DNA of 64,000 bases. It comes from Acephala macrosclerotiorum. Its lineage: Eukaryota > Ascomycota > Leotiomycetes > Helotiales > Mollisiaceae. A program made the position numbers and the translations under genes. Positions 1 through 10,509 of this stretch are shown piece after piece (within the stretch, counting starts at the first letter, position 1; each line of letters opens with the position of its first letter). The DNA lies in assembly GCA_014904845.1 (NCBI GenBank), contig MU119319.1, forward strand, positions 99,908-163,907, read 5' to 3'. The notes under the pieces were generated by a model. That model made no database searches and was not told the DNA's origin. It saw only the letters and a list, made by a program, of their open reading frames with translations.

Positions 1-1114
1 CTTGTCCATCCGATACTCCCTGAGAAGGGCTTCTTGGGCGTCGCTGTTGGCAACTACACTATGCATCCGCTTCAAAGCATCAACATTGCCGAATTCTGAG
101 GGAAAGGATACTTGTTCGACTTTTACGCCATGGCTTTCGAGAATCGTGGCGGCTTTCTCCATAGCAGCAATCGTGCCAGGTCCGGCTCGGGGCCATACCG
201 GAGTCTTGATGAAAGCAACTCGAGCTTCTTTCAACGATATTTCTTTGAGAGGTCCGTCGTCGTTGAGAGCAAAGACATCCGCAACTAGCTGCAGATCCTC
301 GATACTGCGAGCAAAGAAACCGAAGCTATCGATAGACATAGTGCAAGTCTTCTGGCCTTCGGGCGAGATTGCATTGTAGGTTGGCTTCATGGCAAAGATT
401 CCGGTAAATGATGCTGGGCGAATAACACTACCACCAGTTTGCGTTCCGAGGCTGAGAGGGACTTGAAAGTCGGCCACTGCTGCAGCGGACCCGGCAGATG
501 AGCCACCTGGGGTGCGATTTGGGTCATGGGGATTAGTGGTGTTGGGCCCTGAATTAATCCAGGTGAACTCTGACGTCGTTGTTTTGCCTGCAAACCAAAT
601 TAGAATAAAACCGGGCGATTAAGGTTACATGAATAAACGAGCCGAAGATGAGAGCGCCGGCACTTCGTAGAATAGAAACAGTTGATGAATCAAAGCCTGG
701 CTGATTTCCTTGGTATAGTGGAGAGCCAAATTCCGTGGGCATATCTGGGGTGAATAAGCAGTGTCATCGGCAATGAGAATACTGAAAGTTACCTTTAGTA
801 TTGATTACATCTTTAATGGCTACTACCACTCCATGTAGCGGCCCCCTCTGAGCATGGGGAATCTTGTCAAGCGCTCGAGCTTGACTGAGCACCAGTTGCG
901 GATTTGACGTAAAATCAGCGAATATTCTCTCAATAGCGTGGTAACAAGAAGAGGAAAGCCTACCGAGGTACGTCCATGCTTTCACAATGCTATCTCTCTC
1001 TTCAATGCGGCCCAAGAGAGAACGCGCATAGTCCTCAACAGTGATGGTATTCTGCCTGAGCAGAGCAAGAACTCGGGCAGCAGTCAAGAGGTACAGCTTC
1101 GTCGGTTCTAGCAT
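1..1114 (-). CDS. Amidase (amidase-signature family), 5' part, runs off the window
   Basis: Hydrolyses an amide bond; the substrate cannot be told from sequence. Model read on the - strand: exons 1114-793, 744-643 and 587-1, continuing beyond position 1. The first intron is GT-AG (792-745). The second (642-588) keeps the frame only if its donor is GC (G|GCTCGT), a weak match to the GC-AG consensus. The amidase-signature features are visible: the catalytic Lys in VAIKD (about residue 101), the GGSSAGS loop carrying the cis-Ser, and the nucleophile Ser in TQTGGS. The order Lys, cis-Ser, Ser is the normal one. No signal peptide is evident. The C-terminal half lies outside the window, so integrity cannot be judged. 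Family assignment is secure; enzymatic role is not. Confidence 0.88.
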
Positions 1115-1991
1115 TGTGGATGATGGTTGATTATCGGAGGGTGAGGAATGTCAGATAGATGTGGGTTGGAACAGGGGAGGCTGGGAGCTAACGGCCGATG
1201 CTTCTCGTGGGGAGGTGCGACTGGGAGAGTAACCTCACGGCAGCGAGGCTGCAGGTGAGGTTAAGGCAACAATCCCGCGCTAAGAGTTAAGCGAGTCGGG
1301 TATGAATACTGGCCTACTATTACCCATTATACGGAAGGCCGCTCAAAGCTTAAAAACATAATTTAAATAAGATTTATTTATTTATTTATTTATTTTTAAA
1401 AAATTATATAATTATATAATAAAGTTTATTTTTAAGTTTTTTAATTTTTTAATTTATTTTTGTGTTTAAATATATATATAAAATTTATAATATAAATAAA
1501 TATAATTTTCAAGTTTTTTTTTTTTAAAAAAAAAGTTTTAAATTTTACAATTATATAAAATTTAATTATTTAATAATAATCCTAAATTATAAATAAAATA
1601 TTATTTATTTCGAAGATTTTTTTTTCAAATGCTTTTATATTTTACTTTTTTTAAAAAAGTTTTACTCTCGGCAGTATTCGCAATATTAGCTCCGCTCTTT
1701 TTCTTAGTAGTTTTGCTCTTTTTAATAGCTATTTCTTTCCTAGCTTTCAAATATATGTCCACCGACAGCACTACTATTACCACATTCCCCCGCAGTACTC
1801 CCACAGTGCCCTGCGCATAGTGTCCCCTAGAATAAAATTAACGCTGAAATAAGGAATAGCGCTAAGAATAAAGCTTAAATCAAGTTATGTCCTTAAGCTA
1901 CCAAGGGGCCGATGTGCACTGCCCAGCTTAGTTAATCAATTTACACCTCTTGATCGCAATATCAACCTCACGAAATCCGAGCGTTTTCCTA
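1115..1991. other. Intergenic stretch with AT-rich tract; no gene seen
   Basis: The amidase 5' leader is GC-balanced to about 1340. Positions 1350-1660 are strongly AT-rich, with a short TTTA run near 1372-1398, and resemble the RIP-degraded blocks further along. A hydrophobic 63-codon ORF at 1629-1820 starts inside this tract and has no supporting feature. The stretch ends at the start codon of the decayed FAD monooxygenase. Confidence 0.5.
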
Positions 1992-3420
1992 ATGCCTTTC
2001 AAAATCCTCATCGTATAAACTGGTATTGCTGGCCTTGGAGTAGTAATAGCACTCACAAGTAAATGCCATAATGTTACCGTCGTAAAAGCCACCTCCCAGC
2101 TTCAACCTGTGGAGGTATCATAGTTATGCAAGCAAATGCCAACCGTGTTTTAGACAGCTAGGGCGTATGAATCATTATTAAAAATCCGTGTCGCTATCCC
2201 GTTGGGCTAAGTACAAAGAGATATAAGGATGGGGGGTTCCTTATCAAAAAGCCTGCGGAGATACATGAGAAGGAATATGGGTACCCTTATGTTGTATTCA
2301 TTAATCTAAGATGAGATGTCGCTAATACGCAAGGTTTGCAGGCTCTGACCCTTCCATAGGGCTGATTTGCAGCAAATTCTTGATGAGGCTGCTATGAAAC
2401 AAGGGATAAGCTTCAGGCTTGGTGGTCCGGTAGTTGCTCTTGATGGGGATGATGACACGTCGGCTGTTGTAATCAAAGGCGGGGACAGAATAGAAGCTGA
2501 TATGATGGTGGAGTAGACGGTAAGTCAGAGATAAATCCGCCGCGAGCAACCCAAATGCGGTTTTGGTGCCTGTCATATGCGTTTTCTTGGATGTGTGTTT
2601 AGATCTCGGCCGAACACTGAAGAACTAGAACTAAGAGAGATCCGAGATCCATTCTAGGAATCAAATCCACCGTCCGAAAGAGCATCATTCCAGATTCGAC
2701 ATGTGTTCGTGATAGCGGCTGGATATAACTCGACTAAATCTCCCCGAGGCCATCGTGAGATCGAATCCCGAACTTCCATATTTATGCATCAAATTAGTCT
2801 GTGGTATGGCCCTTTTACTCTTTTAGGGCTTGATTGCTGCCACATGAGAGACGAGACTTCGGTGGAGGGAGTGAGTCGGAAACAAAACATTGAGCAGTTC
2901 AAAAGGTATTCTAAAGACTTTGCTCCCGTCATTCAGAAGCTACTATCGTACGTGAAAGAAGCACACGTTTGGAGGTTGATAGAAACCATGCCACCATCTT
3001 GGGTAAGTAAAAGTGGGAGAGCAGTTTTAATCGGAGATACAGCCCATGCTGCTTTACCATGGGTTAGACAAGTAAGGATTCTTCCTATTTAACGATTTTT
3101 GTATAAAACGCTCACGAGTTTAGGCAGGCGGCATGGCACTTGGGGATGCAGCAACTCTGGCAGAATGTTTAGAGCGAGTTGAGATATCCGATATTCCAGA
3201 AGCACCCAAAGCATTCCAAGAGATTCGAGAGCCGCGATGTAAGCTAGTGCAATAATGGGCTGCAATGAAAAGTAAATGAGCAACTATTCCAAACGGACTT
3301 AAGCAAGAGCAAATCGATAAGAACTTGAAGTTGTTTAATGCTTGGATAAAGGCTAAGCTTTGGGATAGAATTCATGTCGATAAACTCTTTAAATTTAAAT
3401 TTGAAATTACAAATTGAATA
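1992..3420 (+). pseudogene. Decayed FAD-dependent monooxygenase (salicylate hydroxylase-like)
   Basis: An ordered series of family landmarks survives in changing frames. From the ATG at 1992 come a Rossmann start (KILIV, then TGIAGLG, interrupted by TAA), then RYKDG, HRADLQQILDEAA near 2360, the GIKSTVRK block at 2658, the second FAD motif GRAVLIGDTAH near 3020-3060, AGGMALGDAATLAE at 3124, and FQEIREPRCKLVQ. Two original introns are still recognisable (2520-2657 and 3072-3123, both GTAAG...TAG). Inactivating changes include a one-base deletion next to 2513, stops at about 2016, 2121, 2145, 2199, 2730 and later, and TAA replacing a Gln codon near 3252. Several are C-to-T changes in a CpA context, as RIP would give. 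The 3' end fades into AT-rich DNA. In bacteria and fungi this family hydroxylates aromatic acids; this copy cannot encode a full protein. Confidence 0.85.
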
Positions 3421-4358
3421 AGCGGGCATAATACCATGGATTTTGTAAGTTTAAGTATAATTAATGTTTTATAGTTTATATATAATAAATATTACGAGTA
3501 TGAAATTTTTAGTTTAAATTTCTTTTTATAATAAAAACTTTTTTTTAATTATTATTTAATATAAATAATTAATAATAATATTTTTAAACGCTAATAAATT
3601 ATTTATTTATTACGTATTTTTTTTATTTTTTTTAAATAATTAAAATTGTTTTATAAGTTTACATTTTTATTATTACAATATAATAATATTTTATATATTT
3701 AAATATATATTATTTAATATATAATTTTTTTTTTTAATTTATTAATTTATTATTATATAATTATAAAAAAATATTAACGATAGCAAATAATCAATTTAAA
3801 AAGTATAACCATATATAAGTATCAAATCACGTTTAAAAAATTATTAAATCGTTTAATTAAATAAAAAAAGCAAACCAGAAAAAACAACGAGAAAATTATA
3901 TTCGATGTATAAAGTTTTCTTTACTTCAAAGAGTTTAAGCTCGGCCGGTGTAGCATTGATTAGTAGGAATACATAAAGACGTTTTGGTACTTTGAGAAAC
4001 GAAGCAAAGCATCCGTTATTAACTCGTAAAGTGCCTCGACTTGAAATTTGTTATCACGTGTTTCGAGTGACCAAAACGGACTGGATTAAAGGGGGACATT
4101 ATGAGCCGATAAGTAGAGAGAATCGATTTACAAAAATTCCGGGTTATCTTTACAGTCTTGAGTGCCATCCATACCGCCAACCATGAGTCCACGAAAAGGA
4201 AACTTGCAATTAACCCACGGTATCATCCAACTCAAACTCCAACGAATCCGAATCATCAAGCGCAGAAGTTGCTGAAACAATTTTCGAAAGAACTATATCA
4301 TCCTCAGAATCCATCCACGGAAATACAATGCAAGGAGATTTCAGGGAACCAACAAGAA
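3421..4358. other. AT-rich degraded tract, then non-coding DNA
   Basis: 3430-3930 is more than 80% A+T with long A and T runs, and looks like RIP-degraded repeat sequence. No terminal repeats were found. 3930-4358 is of ordinary composition but no reading frame in it resembles a known protein. It forms the 3' flank of the SDR gene. Confidence 0.5.
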
Positions 4359-5472
4359 TCAATTACCATTTCCCGTCTCCACACTCAAAGCCTTCTTAAA
4401 AACGCCCATAGTATGCTCATACACCACTTTCCCCATCCCTTCCTCCCTATATTGATCCAACATCTTATTGGGTTTCGAAGTTTCGGCATTTGAATTCACC
4501 CTATAGACTCCATTCCCTTTCCCTTCTTTCATGACTGTTGATCTGGCGACTCCGACGCCATATGGGCGGTCCACGAATCCGTCAACCTTCCGGGTCGCCC
4601 CATGATCCGTCGTTGGTGGGAATCTTGTCGTCGTGGCTAGAAATAGTGTTCGTTCTCCGGCTTCTTCGGGTGTGATGCAAAACAGATGCGTGTAGACAGG
4701 CAAGATTGTATATCTCGGGATCTGAGCTGGGAGCCACCACAATCCTGAGGCGGCGGCGAACGTCTTGTCGAGAATATGGGTTCCAACTTCGCCGGGGTAG
4801 GAGTGGATGAAGCTGATCGTGGGGTGCTGCTTCGCGAGTTCCTCGAACATGAAGTCTGTCATTGTCGCAGCGGCGCGGCTGGCTTTGATCAGATTGTAGT
4901 TCTTGCGGCATTCGAGATCATCTTTGTTGAGGGGTCCTTCGAAACCAGCTGCTAGGATGGAGATCACACGTGGTGACGAACTGCGTTCTAGCAGTGGGAG
5001 AAGGTTAATAAGAAGGCGCTGGCGGGAGTAGAACTGAAGGGCAAGGTCCGTCTCCATTCTTTCGGAAGTGTCTGTTTTTGGTTAGATGAAGTCTGAATTA
5101 ATTGGGAAACAACTTGCCTTGCCGTCCACCAAAACTGAGGTATCCTGGGCTCATGCAAAGAATGTCGACATGAGTCTCAAACTTCTTGATCTCTTCACAC
5201 ATCCGATCAACATCCTTGATGAGTGAAAATTGTCCCTCGATGAAGACAAATGTTGCCATAGGATTGACAAGTTTGAGTTTATCGATGATATGAGACGCCT
5301 TCTCCTTAGACCTACCAATGATGTAGGCTCTTGGAGTGCTGGCATGCTTCGCCAGTGCCTTCAATGTCCCGAGTCCGATGCCAGAAGTAGCACCGGCGAA
5401 GACGGCGACGATGCCAGGAGGCAGGTCCTGAAGCGACTTGTTTGAATTACGTATGTCTGATAGGCTGACCAT
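4359..5472 (-). CDS. Short-chain dehydrogenase/reductase (SDR family)
   Basis: NAD(P)-dependent oxidoreductase of unknown substrate, about 350 residues. Exon 1 is 5472-5118 and exon 2 is 5071-4359. The intron 5117-5072 (46 nt) begins with GC in the strong context AAG|GCAAGT and ends CAG. The GT choices nearby break the frame, so this is a GC-AG intron. The N-terminal nucleotide-binding motif AGATSGIG is a variant of TGxxxGxG. The catalytic pair is YNLIK (YxxxK) with a Ser in the preceding RVISILAAG strand. An upstream in-frame Met at 5532 would add 20 residues rich in Gly/Pro. MVSLSDI at 5472 is preferred because it puts the Rossmann strand at the usual distance from the start. The gene looks intact. 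It lies beside the FAD monooxygenase pseudogene and the amidase, but nothing shows that they work together. Confidence 0.85.
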
Positions 5473-6299
5473 TTTGTTGACTGAATTTGATGTGGGTACG
5501 GTACCACCTCCAAGTCCAGGGACTTGGGACATATTTGAATGCCGGACGCCATCGCAGCATCATCACCTGATGGATCAGCTCGAAGTGAGAATTTCAGGGA
5601 ATAGCCCACCCTGACAAATTCGACCGAAAGCGACTGGGTGATTGAATTCGAGCCCTCACATGGAAGCTTGTGATGTGGCGTGATGAAACTCTTTTTGCAT
5701 GAGTTGGAGTTGGCAACAGCAGATTTGAAGGTCAGCTGTAAGACAGCATGATGGCCGACACGTGATTCTCTTCAAGCCTCGGCTCCTCGTCATTGTCTGC
5801 CAATGCGGCCCCAAGGATGTTATCTTCGATTGTATGTTCTGGAAATTGGCCGATTTCTGCGATTTCAACCCAGAAGCGCTCCTAATGAGCGCTTAAGGCA
5901 TCCAGAGGTGAGTGACTGCCGATACCCCTATTCTTCGCTTGTGGAGGGACTTTGCGCTATTCCCCTTTCGTAATGCCTCGGTGATTCTCGAGAACTTCCA
6001 TCGCGTCATCAACTTTTTAGCATTAAGACTTAACAATTCAACGAGTTGAATACATGAAGGCAACGACCGACTGTACTATAGTCTCTCTTCATCTGACTCA
6101 TTCCATCCCAAAGTCACAAAATACCATACGTCCTTGACATTCATCAGATTTAGCTAGTTCCAATCGGCTCATTCGTCCTTGGGTGAGTTATTATCCTCAT
6201 TTTTCCAGAGCGCGGAGGAACCCAGTGAAGAATGTCTCCTCATGTTCATCCACTCCCCTAGCTACTGTCGTCGATTCGTCCTGCTGATCAAGTTCCCAG
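5473..6299. other. Intergenic region; upstream flanks of two divergent genes
   Basis: It holds the 5' flank of the SDR (- strand) and the leader of the small gene at 6300. A - strand ORF at 5656-5868 has no recognisable content. No repeat or RNA gene was seen. Confidence 0.4.
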
Positions 6300-6674
6300 A
6301 AGAAAACACTCCGCGAAAGCGCCCTCGAAACCTAAAAGACTAATCCCTCACAACTTGGCGACCCAGTCTCCCTGAAGAACGAAACCTCAAACAGCTCGCC
6401 AACGAACCAAGACCGTGGAGCATCTTCTTGCTCCCAGTCGTCCTCACCAACCAAGGACAATCTCAAGAACACCGCACCAGCCCCTACCGAAGGAGACACT
6501 GATGCCAAGGAAAACGGAGGATATCAGACACTGAGACAGAAGGCGATGCAGAAGTTAGAGGAGAATCCAAGTCAGCTGGGTGATCCGGTAAGCTTGAAGG
6601 CCGAGAAGGCAGATTCGAGACCGACGGATCAGGATAAGGGTGCTGCTGATAAGGGTGGAAAGTCGAAGCTGTAG
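6300..6674 (+). pseudogene. Small hydrophilic protein with a duplicated NPSQLGDPVSLK motif; one internal stop
   Basis: Reading frame 6300-6674 ends at TAG and gives about 124 codons. A 27-residue unit occurs twice: TLRESALET-stop-KTNPSQLGDPVSLKNET (6306 onward) and TLRQKAMQKLEE followed by the same NPSQLGDPVSLK (about 6523 onward). The units align without gaps; the core NPSQLGDPVSLK is identical in both. The spacer is rich in Ser, Thr, Asn and Pro, and the tail is Lys/Gly/Asp-rich and probably disordered. A TAA at 6333-6335 interrupts the first unit. CCCAG at 6295-6299 could be an acceptor starting this exon; the initiator exon upstream could not be fixed. So either the stop is real and the gene is decayed, or translation begins downstream and only the second unit is made. 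Function unknown. Confidence 0.5.
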
Positions 6675-6788
6675 ATTCGGATGTCTATCGCCAGCTGGGC
6701 CTCCATATCTGCTTAAGCACAGAGATCAACAAAGCGAACTCCAAGCCCGGTATTAGGTATAGCAAAGTCAGAGGTCAAGAAGATAACT

Positions 6789-7664
6789 CTAGTCAAATTC
6801 GTCAAGATTCCCAGGTGTTTTGGTGTCCTCAGCCAATGTCAATCGGGTTTCAAGCGCTCGAGAAAGCTCATCTGAAATATAATTTCCAGGCCTGGTAGTC
6901 GTTGCAGAAATTTCCACTTGATGCCGCGCTTTGTGAGAAGCCAGATACCGGCGCTCATCAGAGCCCATACCAAAGACAGGGCGGTGAGGCGGGATGGGTG
7001 CTCTTTGATACTGGAACAAATTCGTGGCATTTGTCCTTCTCTCCCATTTGTACAATGTCGGCTGGGAGAATACAATGTTTTCTTCCTCTGAAAGTGCGTC
7101 CACAAATTCGATGCCCCTATCTTTATTGTAACCTTCGTTAAGTCGGATATTGACCTTCTTGCTAGACAGCAAAGTGACTACCAAAAACTCCTGGAGTCCA
7201 GTCAATGATTTGAACAAAGGGATCAGATAGTCCTCAATGTTTCCAAGACCGGTCGGATATCCATACAGAAGAGTATGTTGGAAAGCGAAGTGTCGAATTT
7301 GGGATCGTTCCCAACTGTTGAGGACACGGCAAAAATATGGGATGAAAGGCCTCGCGCCCTCAGGAAGGAAAATGGTATCGAGCTGGAAGTTGAACCTGAT
7401 GCGAGCCGTGGCTATAAATCCGAAGCTGAGTGGATAGTGCTCAACGAGAGCATTGCGTGACTCTTTGCAGACGAGTAATGTGGCAGGTAGAGTGGAATTT
7501 GAGTAGAAGTTGTAGGATCTCGATCCATGCTCGCCAACGTCTCTCAGGTCGAGCAGGATCTCGACAATTCGCGGTCGTAGAGTGAAATGCCATATGAGGA
7601 ATCGGACATCATATGGAAGATCCGTGAAGAAGTGAAAGGCTTGAATTGCTAATGGCCTGTCCAT
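6789..7664 (-). CDS. 2EXR-domain protein A (fungal F-box-like family), 291 aa
   Basis: Single-exon gene. Residues 11-34 carry the 2EXR signature FTDLPYDVRFLIWHFTLRPR, followed by the conserved block LLVCKESRNALVEHYPLSF and the FNFQLDTIFLP strand about residue 95. That order (hydrophobic LPxxVRxxIW helix, then VCxESR, then DTIF) is the usual one for the 2EXR family. Fungi carry this family in many copies and its biochemical role is not established. No signal peptide or membrane segment. It is the first of three neighbouring 2EXR genes (6789, 8195, 9550) that differ clearly in sequence. The gene appears intact. Confidence 0.82.
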   Translation of the reverse strand: MDRPLAIQAFHFFTDLPYDVRFLIWHFTLRPRIVEILLDLRDVGEHGSRSYNFYSNSTLPATLLVCKESRNALVEHYPLSFGFIATARIRFNFQLDTIFLPEGARPFIPYFCRVLNSWERSQIRHFAFQHTLLYGYPTGLGNIEDYLIPLFKSLTGLQEFLVVTLLSSKKVNIRLNEGYNKDRGIEFVDALSEEENIVFSQPTLYKWERRTNATNLFQYQRAPIPPHRPVFGMGSDERRYLASHKARHQVEISATTTRPGNYISDELSRALETRLTLAEDTKTPGNLDEFD

Positions 7665-8194
7665 GGTATGGAAAATAAGCTGGATTTGATAGAAATACAG
7701 AAGCTTGGAGGTGTAAGATGTAATTGGGATCGAAGATACGAGGTAGCTGCCTGCTGTTCATGTGGCATGTTGTACAACGTTGAGACTGTCCCTGGTAGGT
7801 GAGAAGTGGCCCGAATAGTGAAACCTTCATCTGCACAATCCCGGTCAGAGTTTGACTTGCACCACCACGTCGTTGAAATTGATGCAAGGAAATATCGATT
7901 TTGTAATAGACTAAAGAGCTGAGCAGCACCGAATTGTAATTCTCTGGTGATGGGAATTTGAGACTTGAACATCGAACCAACTTGTTAGGTCGTCGTATTC
8001 CCCATACTCCTTCAGTTAAAAGTTAGATTATTTAGCTAATTCTTGCTCTTTTGCTAATTAACGTAGACACTTGAATTGATCTCCTCTCGAAATATCCCAC
8101 CATTTTCTAGAAACTCCTCGCCAGCCATATTGCAGTATAGATGGTCGTTGGGTTTTCGAGATGTATGCCTGCCCAGCCACCATGCCCCAAGCGT
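7665..8194. other. Intergenic; upstream of 2EXR gene A, downstream of gene B
   Basis: ORFs on the - strand (7609-7980) overlap the 2EXR start region and show no domain. Composition becomes mildly AT-rich at 7980-8110. No repeat or RNA gene seen. Confidence 0.4.
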
Positions 8195-9112
8195 CTAATC
8201 GTCAAACCCTTCAAATTCATCTTCGTCGTCTGGGTCTGCATCCTCCATGTCCATGTCCACAAGATCTGGAATCATATCAGAATCAATATCGGAATCCGAA
8301 TCCATGGGGAAAGCGCCGTCAGGCCCGAAAAGTGGAATTCTTAGTCCAGGCAAGAAAGGATACATATCGCCATCGGACTCATGTTGATCTTCGTCCGTAG
8401 GGTAATCATCGTCAATCATCTGGGACCACATGGGACACCGCCTCCAACCATAGACGGGCCGACAAGGTCCATCCCATAGTATAGCCTCCTTCGAGAATGC
8501 TTTCATTGTTGGTAGATCCTCAATGCGAGAAGCAATGGGGTTCAGCTCCTTTGGCAGAGTGTCGTAAAGCTCTATGGGATGTTCGTCTCCACACTCGAGG
8601 GTGGATGACGCGAGGGACTCTATGTCGAAGACGACCTGAACTTCCTTCAATGATTTGAGCGAGTCTAACGCGCGCCTCAATCCTTCTGCCAGTTTGCCGT
8701 CTTCAAGATTGTATCCCACCACGTAGTACTGCTCAAGAGCCAGGTGTTTCAGCCCGTTTATCTCGGCGTCCTTGAAAGTGCTGAAGAGGTGTGGTAGATT
8801 CTCCTCGAAGTCATTGTCGATGAATAACGTGTCAATCGCGAAGTTGAATCGTACTTTGGCTGGGAAGAACACTGATCCGAAACAAAGGGGATATGAATCG
8901 ATGACTGTTTTCCGGGACTCTCGACAGACTTCCAAGACTTTGGGATTCATCGCGCGGGAGGAGAAGCCCTCTGGGAAGTCCTCGTCGTACTCAAGCTCCA
9001 CGGTCCGTGGCTGACACATAGCCTCCCATATCAGGCATCGGAGTTCAAGAGGGAGCCTTGGGAAGCACGTAAATGTCTGGAGGGACGCAGGCTGAGATGT
9101 TGGAAGCGGCAT
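8195..9112 (-). CDS. 2EXR-domain protein B with acidic tail, 305 aa
   Basis: The start at 9112 (MPLPTSQPAS) is chosen because the 2EXR helix follows immediately (FTCFPRLPLELRCLIWEAM, from about residue 13). The frame stays open upstream to 9355, but that extension is low-complexity and unlike the family. The core motifs are PRTVELEY, LEVCRESRKTVIDSYPLCF and FNFAIDTLFIDND. The last 35 residues are almost entirely Asp/Glu/Met/Ser repeats (MDSDSDIDSDM, then DMEDADPDDEDEFEGFDD), a strongly acidic, probably disordered tail not seen in its two neighbours. No intron is needed. Role unknown; acidic tails often bind basic proteins, but that is inference. Confidence 0.82.
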   Translation of the reverse strand: MPLPTSQPASLQTFTCFPRLPLELRCLIWEAMCQPRTVELEYDEDFPEGFSSRAMNPKVLEVCRESRKTVIDSYPLCFGSVFFPAKVRFNFAIDTLFIDNDFEENLPHLFSTFKDAEINGLKHLALEQYYVVGYNLEDGKLAEGLRRALDSLKSLKEVQVVFDIESLASSTLECGDEHPIELYDTLPKELNPIASRIEDLPTMKAFSKEAILWDGPCRPVYGWRRCPMWSQMIDDDYPTDEDQHESDGDMYPFLPGLRIPLFGPDGAFPMDSDSDIDSDMIPDLVDMDMEDADPDDEDEFEGFDD

Positions 9113-9549
9113 GCTGACAGATTTTGGGCGGGGGCGATTGTGCGATTTTGCACTCTTTGCGAATGTCGTCAAGGTTCTCCTTTCTGAGTGCTTTAATTGA
9201 AAGCGTAAGCACACAGGCAGAAGAAGGAGAGGACGTGTATTACCTGACGCAATTAAGTTGTGAGATGGAATTGAGTTTGCAACAATACTGAGCTTCTGTG
9301 ACGCGCTAAGGATTGATTCGTGTGAAAAGCTTAAGCCCAACTTTCTGCCAAGCAACTAGGCTCAATGCGGTGACCGCATATACACCGCATTGCTATATCT
9401 CTCACAATCCTCCAATTCCTCCTCCGATTTCCTCATTGATACAGCTTACGAATCGCTGCAAGGCAACCAACGAAGATTTATGAATCATTGACATATAGAG
9501 CTTACAAAATCTCCATTCCTGCCCTACTATATTGACAATCGAAGCAGAC
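9113..9549. promoter_or_regulatory. Shared upstream region of divergent 2EXR genes B and C
   Basis: Genes B (-) and C (+) diverge from this 437-bp interval. An in-frame extension of gene B reaches 9355, so part could be coding if the upstream Met is used. A short pair of related words, CCGCATATACACCGCAT near 9372-9388, is the only local repeat seen. No other motif can be claimed. Confidence 0.35.
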
Positions 9550-10275
9550 ATGGCTCTAGAATCGTTCACCCTCTTCCCCGAACTACCTACCGAATTACGC
9601 CTCAAGATATGGAAATTGGCAATCCCAGGCCCTCGGATCCTCAGCGTCGGTCATAGAATGCAGTACGGAGAAGGATATGGAAGAATAATACCAACAGCTA
9701 TGGAGTGGAGAACCTCTGATCCGGTTCCAACCTTGCTCCACGTCTGCCACGATTCTCGGACGGAAGCTCTCAAAGTCTATCAGCCATCTTTTGCGGCATT
9801 CAGAACACCTCGACAAGAAGGAAAGAACTACATCGACTTTAGCAGAGACATTCTTTACTTTGGCGGATCTGGTAGAGCCTTCACGGACATGAAGGCTCTG
9901 ATAAATTCAACGTCCAACAACCCCAGCAACTATTTGCTCGACATGTTCCTAGGCGCGGACTACGGGACGAAAGACGCAGAACATATCAAATATATGATTG
10001 TTGATATCGATGAGGAGCGATACGGACGGAGGTCGTTCATATGGGACGAGATCAGGCTATTTCCAAAGCTCCAGGACTTGATTGTCGTAGTTTGGGAGGA
10101 GGATTCCGACGCCGAGCAGCTTATGGCTTTATACCGCATTTCTCTTCGCGAGGTTGCTAGAAAGCATCCTGAATGGGCGATACCAGAGATCAGGTTCTTT
10201 TCTGCCATCACAAAGAGACTGTGGGGAGTGATGGATTCGTCGACACGATTAGTAAATGAGGCCACGGCAGCATAG
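9550..10275 (+). CDS. 2EXR-domain protein C, 241 aa
   Basis: The start MALESFTLFPELPTELRLK at 9550 is preferred over the in-frame ATG at 9532, because it places the FPELPTELRLKIWKLA helix at the usual position. The rest of the family pattern follows: PGPRILSVG, LLHVCHDSRTEALKVY and IDFSRDILYFGG. The C-terminal half is predicted mixed alpha/beta with no other domain. Single exon, apparently intact. It diverges from gene B and shares little sequence with it beyond the family motifs, so the cluster looks old rather than freshly duplicated. Confidence 0.82.
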   Translation: MALESFTLFPELPTELRLKIWKLAIPGPRILSVGHRMQYGEGYGRIIPTAMEWRTSDPVPTLLHVCHDSRTEALKVYQPSFAAFRTPRQEGKNYIDFSRDILYFGGSGRAFTDMKALINSTSNNPSNYLLDMFLGADYGTKDAEHIKYMIVDIDEERYGRRSFIWDEIRLFPKLQDLIVVVWEEDSDAEQLMALYRISLREVARKHPEWAIPEIRFFSAITKRLWGVMDSSTRLVNEATAA

Positions 10276-10509
10276 TTCTATCGTCTTGTGCCTTGAGGGT
10301 TCGTAGCACCTTAAACCTTGATTCAATGGCTGTGTCAATTCCCTGCTGCTTAGTGTTTTCTTGTAGCTCACCTTGTCGTCCTTCGGCAACTTCTCGCTCC
10401 AAATATTTCTTGTTCGGGAGAGCTAGAGCGGTCAGCGTGTCAGTCGCAAACTTGGATTGAGTCCACGAATCCGTGAGAACAGCAGCAAAAGTACAAAGCA
10501 TAGGCGATA

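Noticed and set aside
1629..1820. 63-codon hydrophobic ORF on the + strand
   Set aside because: It begins in AT-rich low-complexity DNA; hydrophobicity comes from T-rich codons, and no motif supports it.
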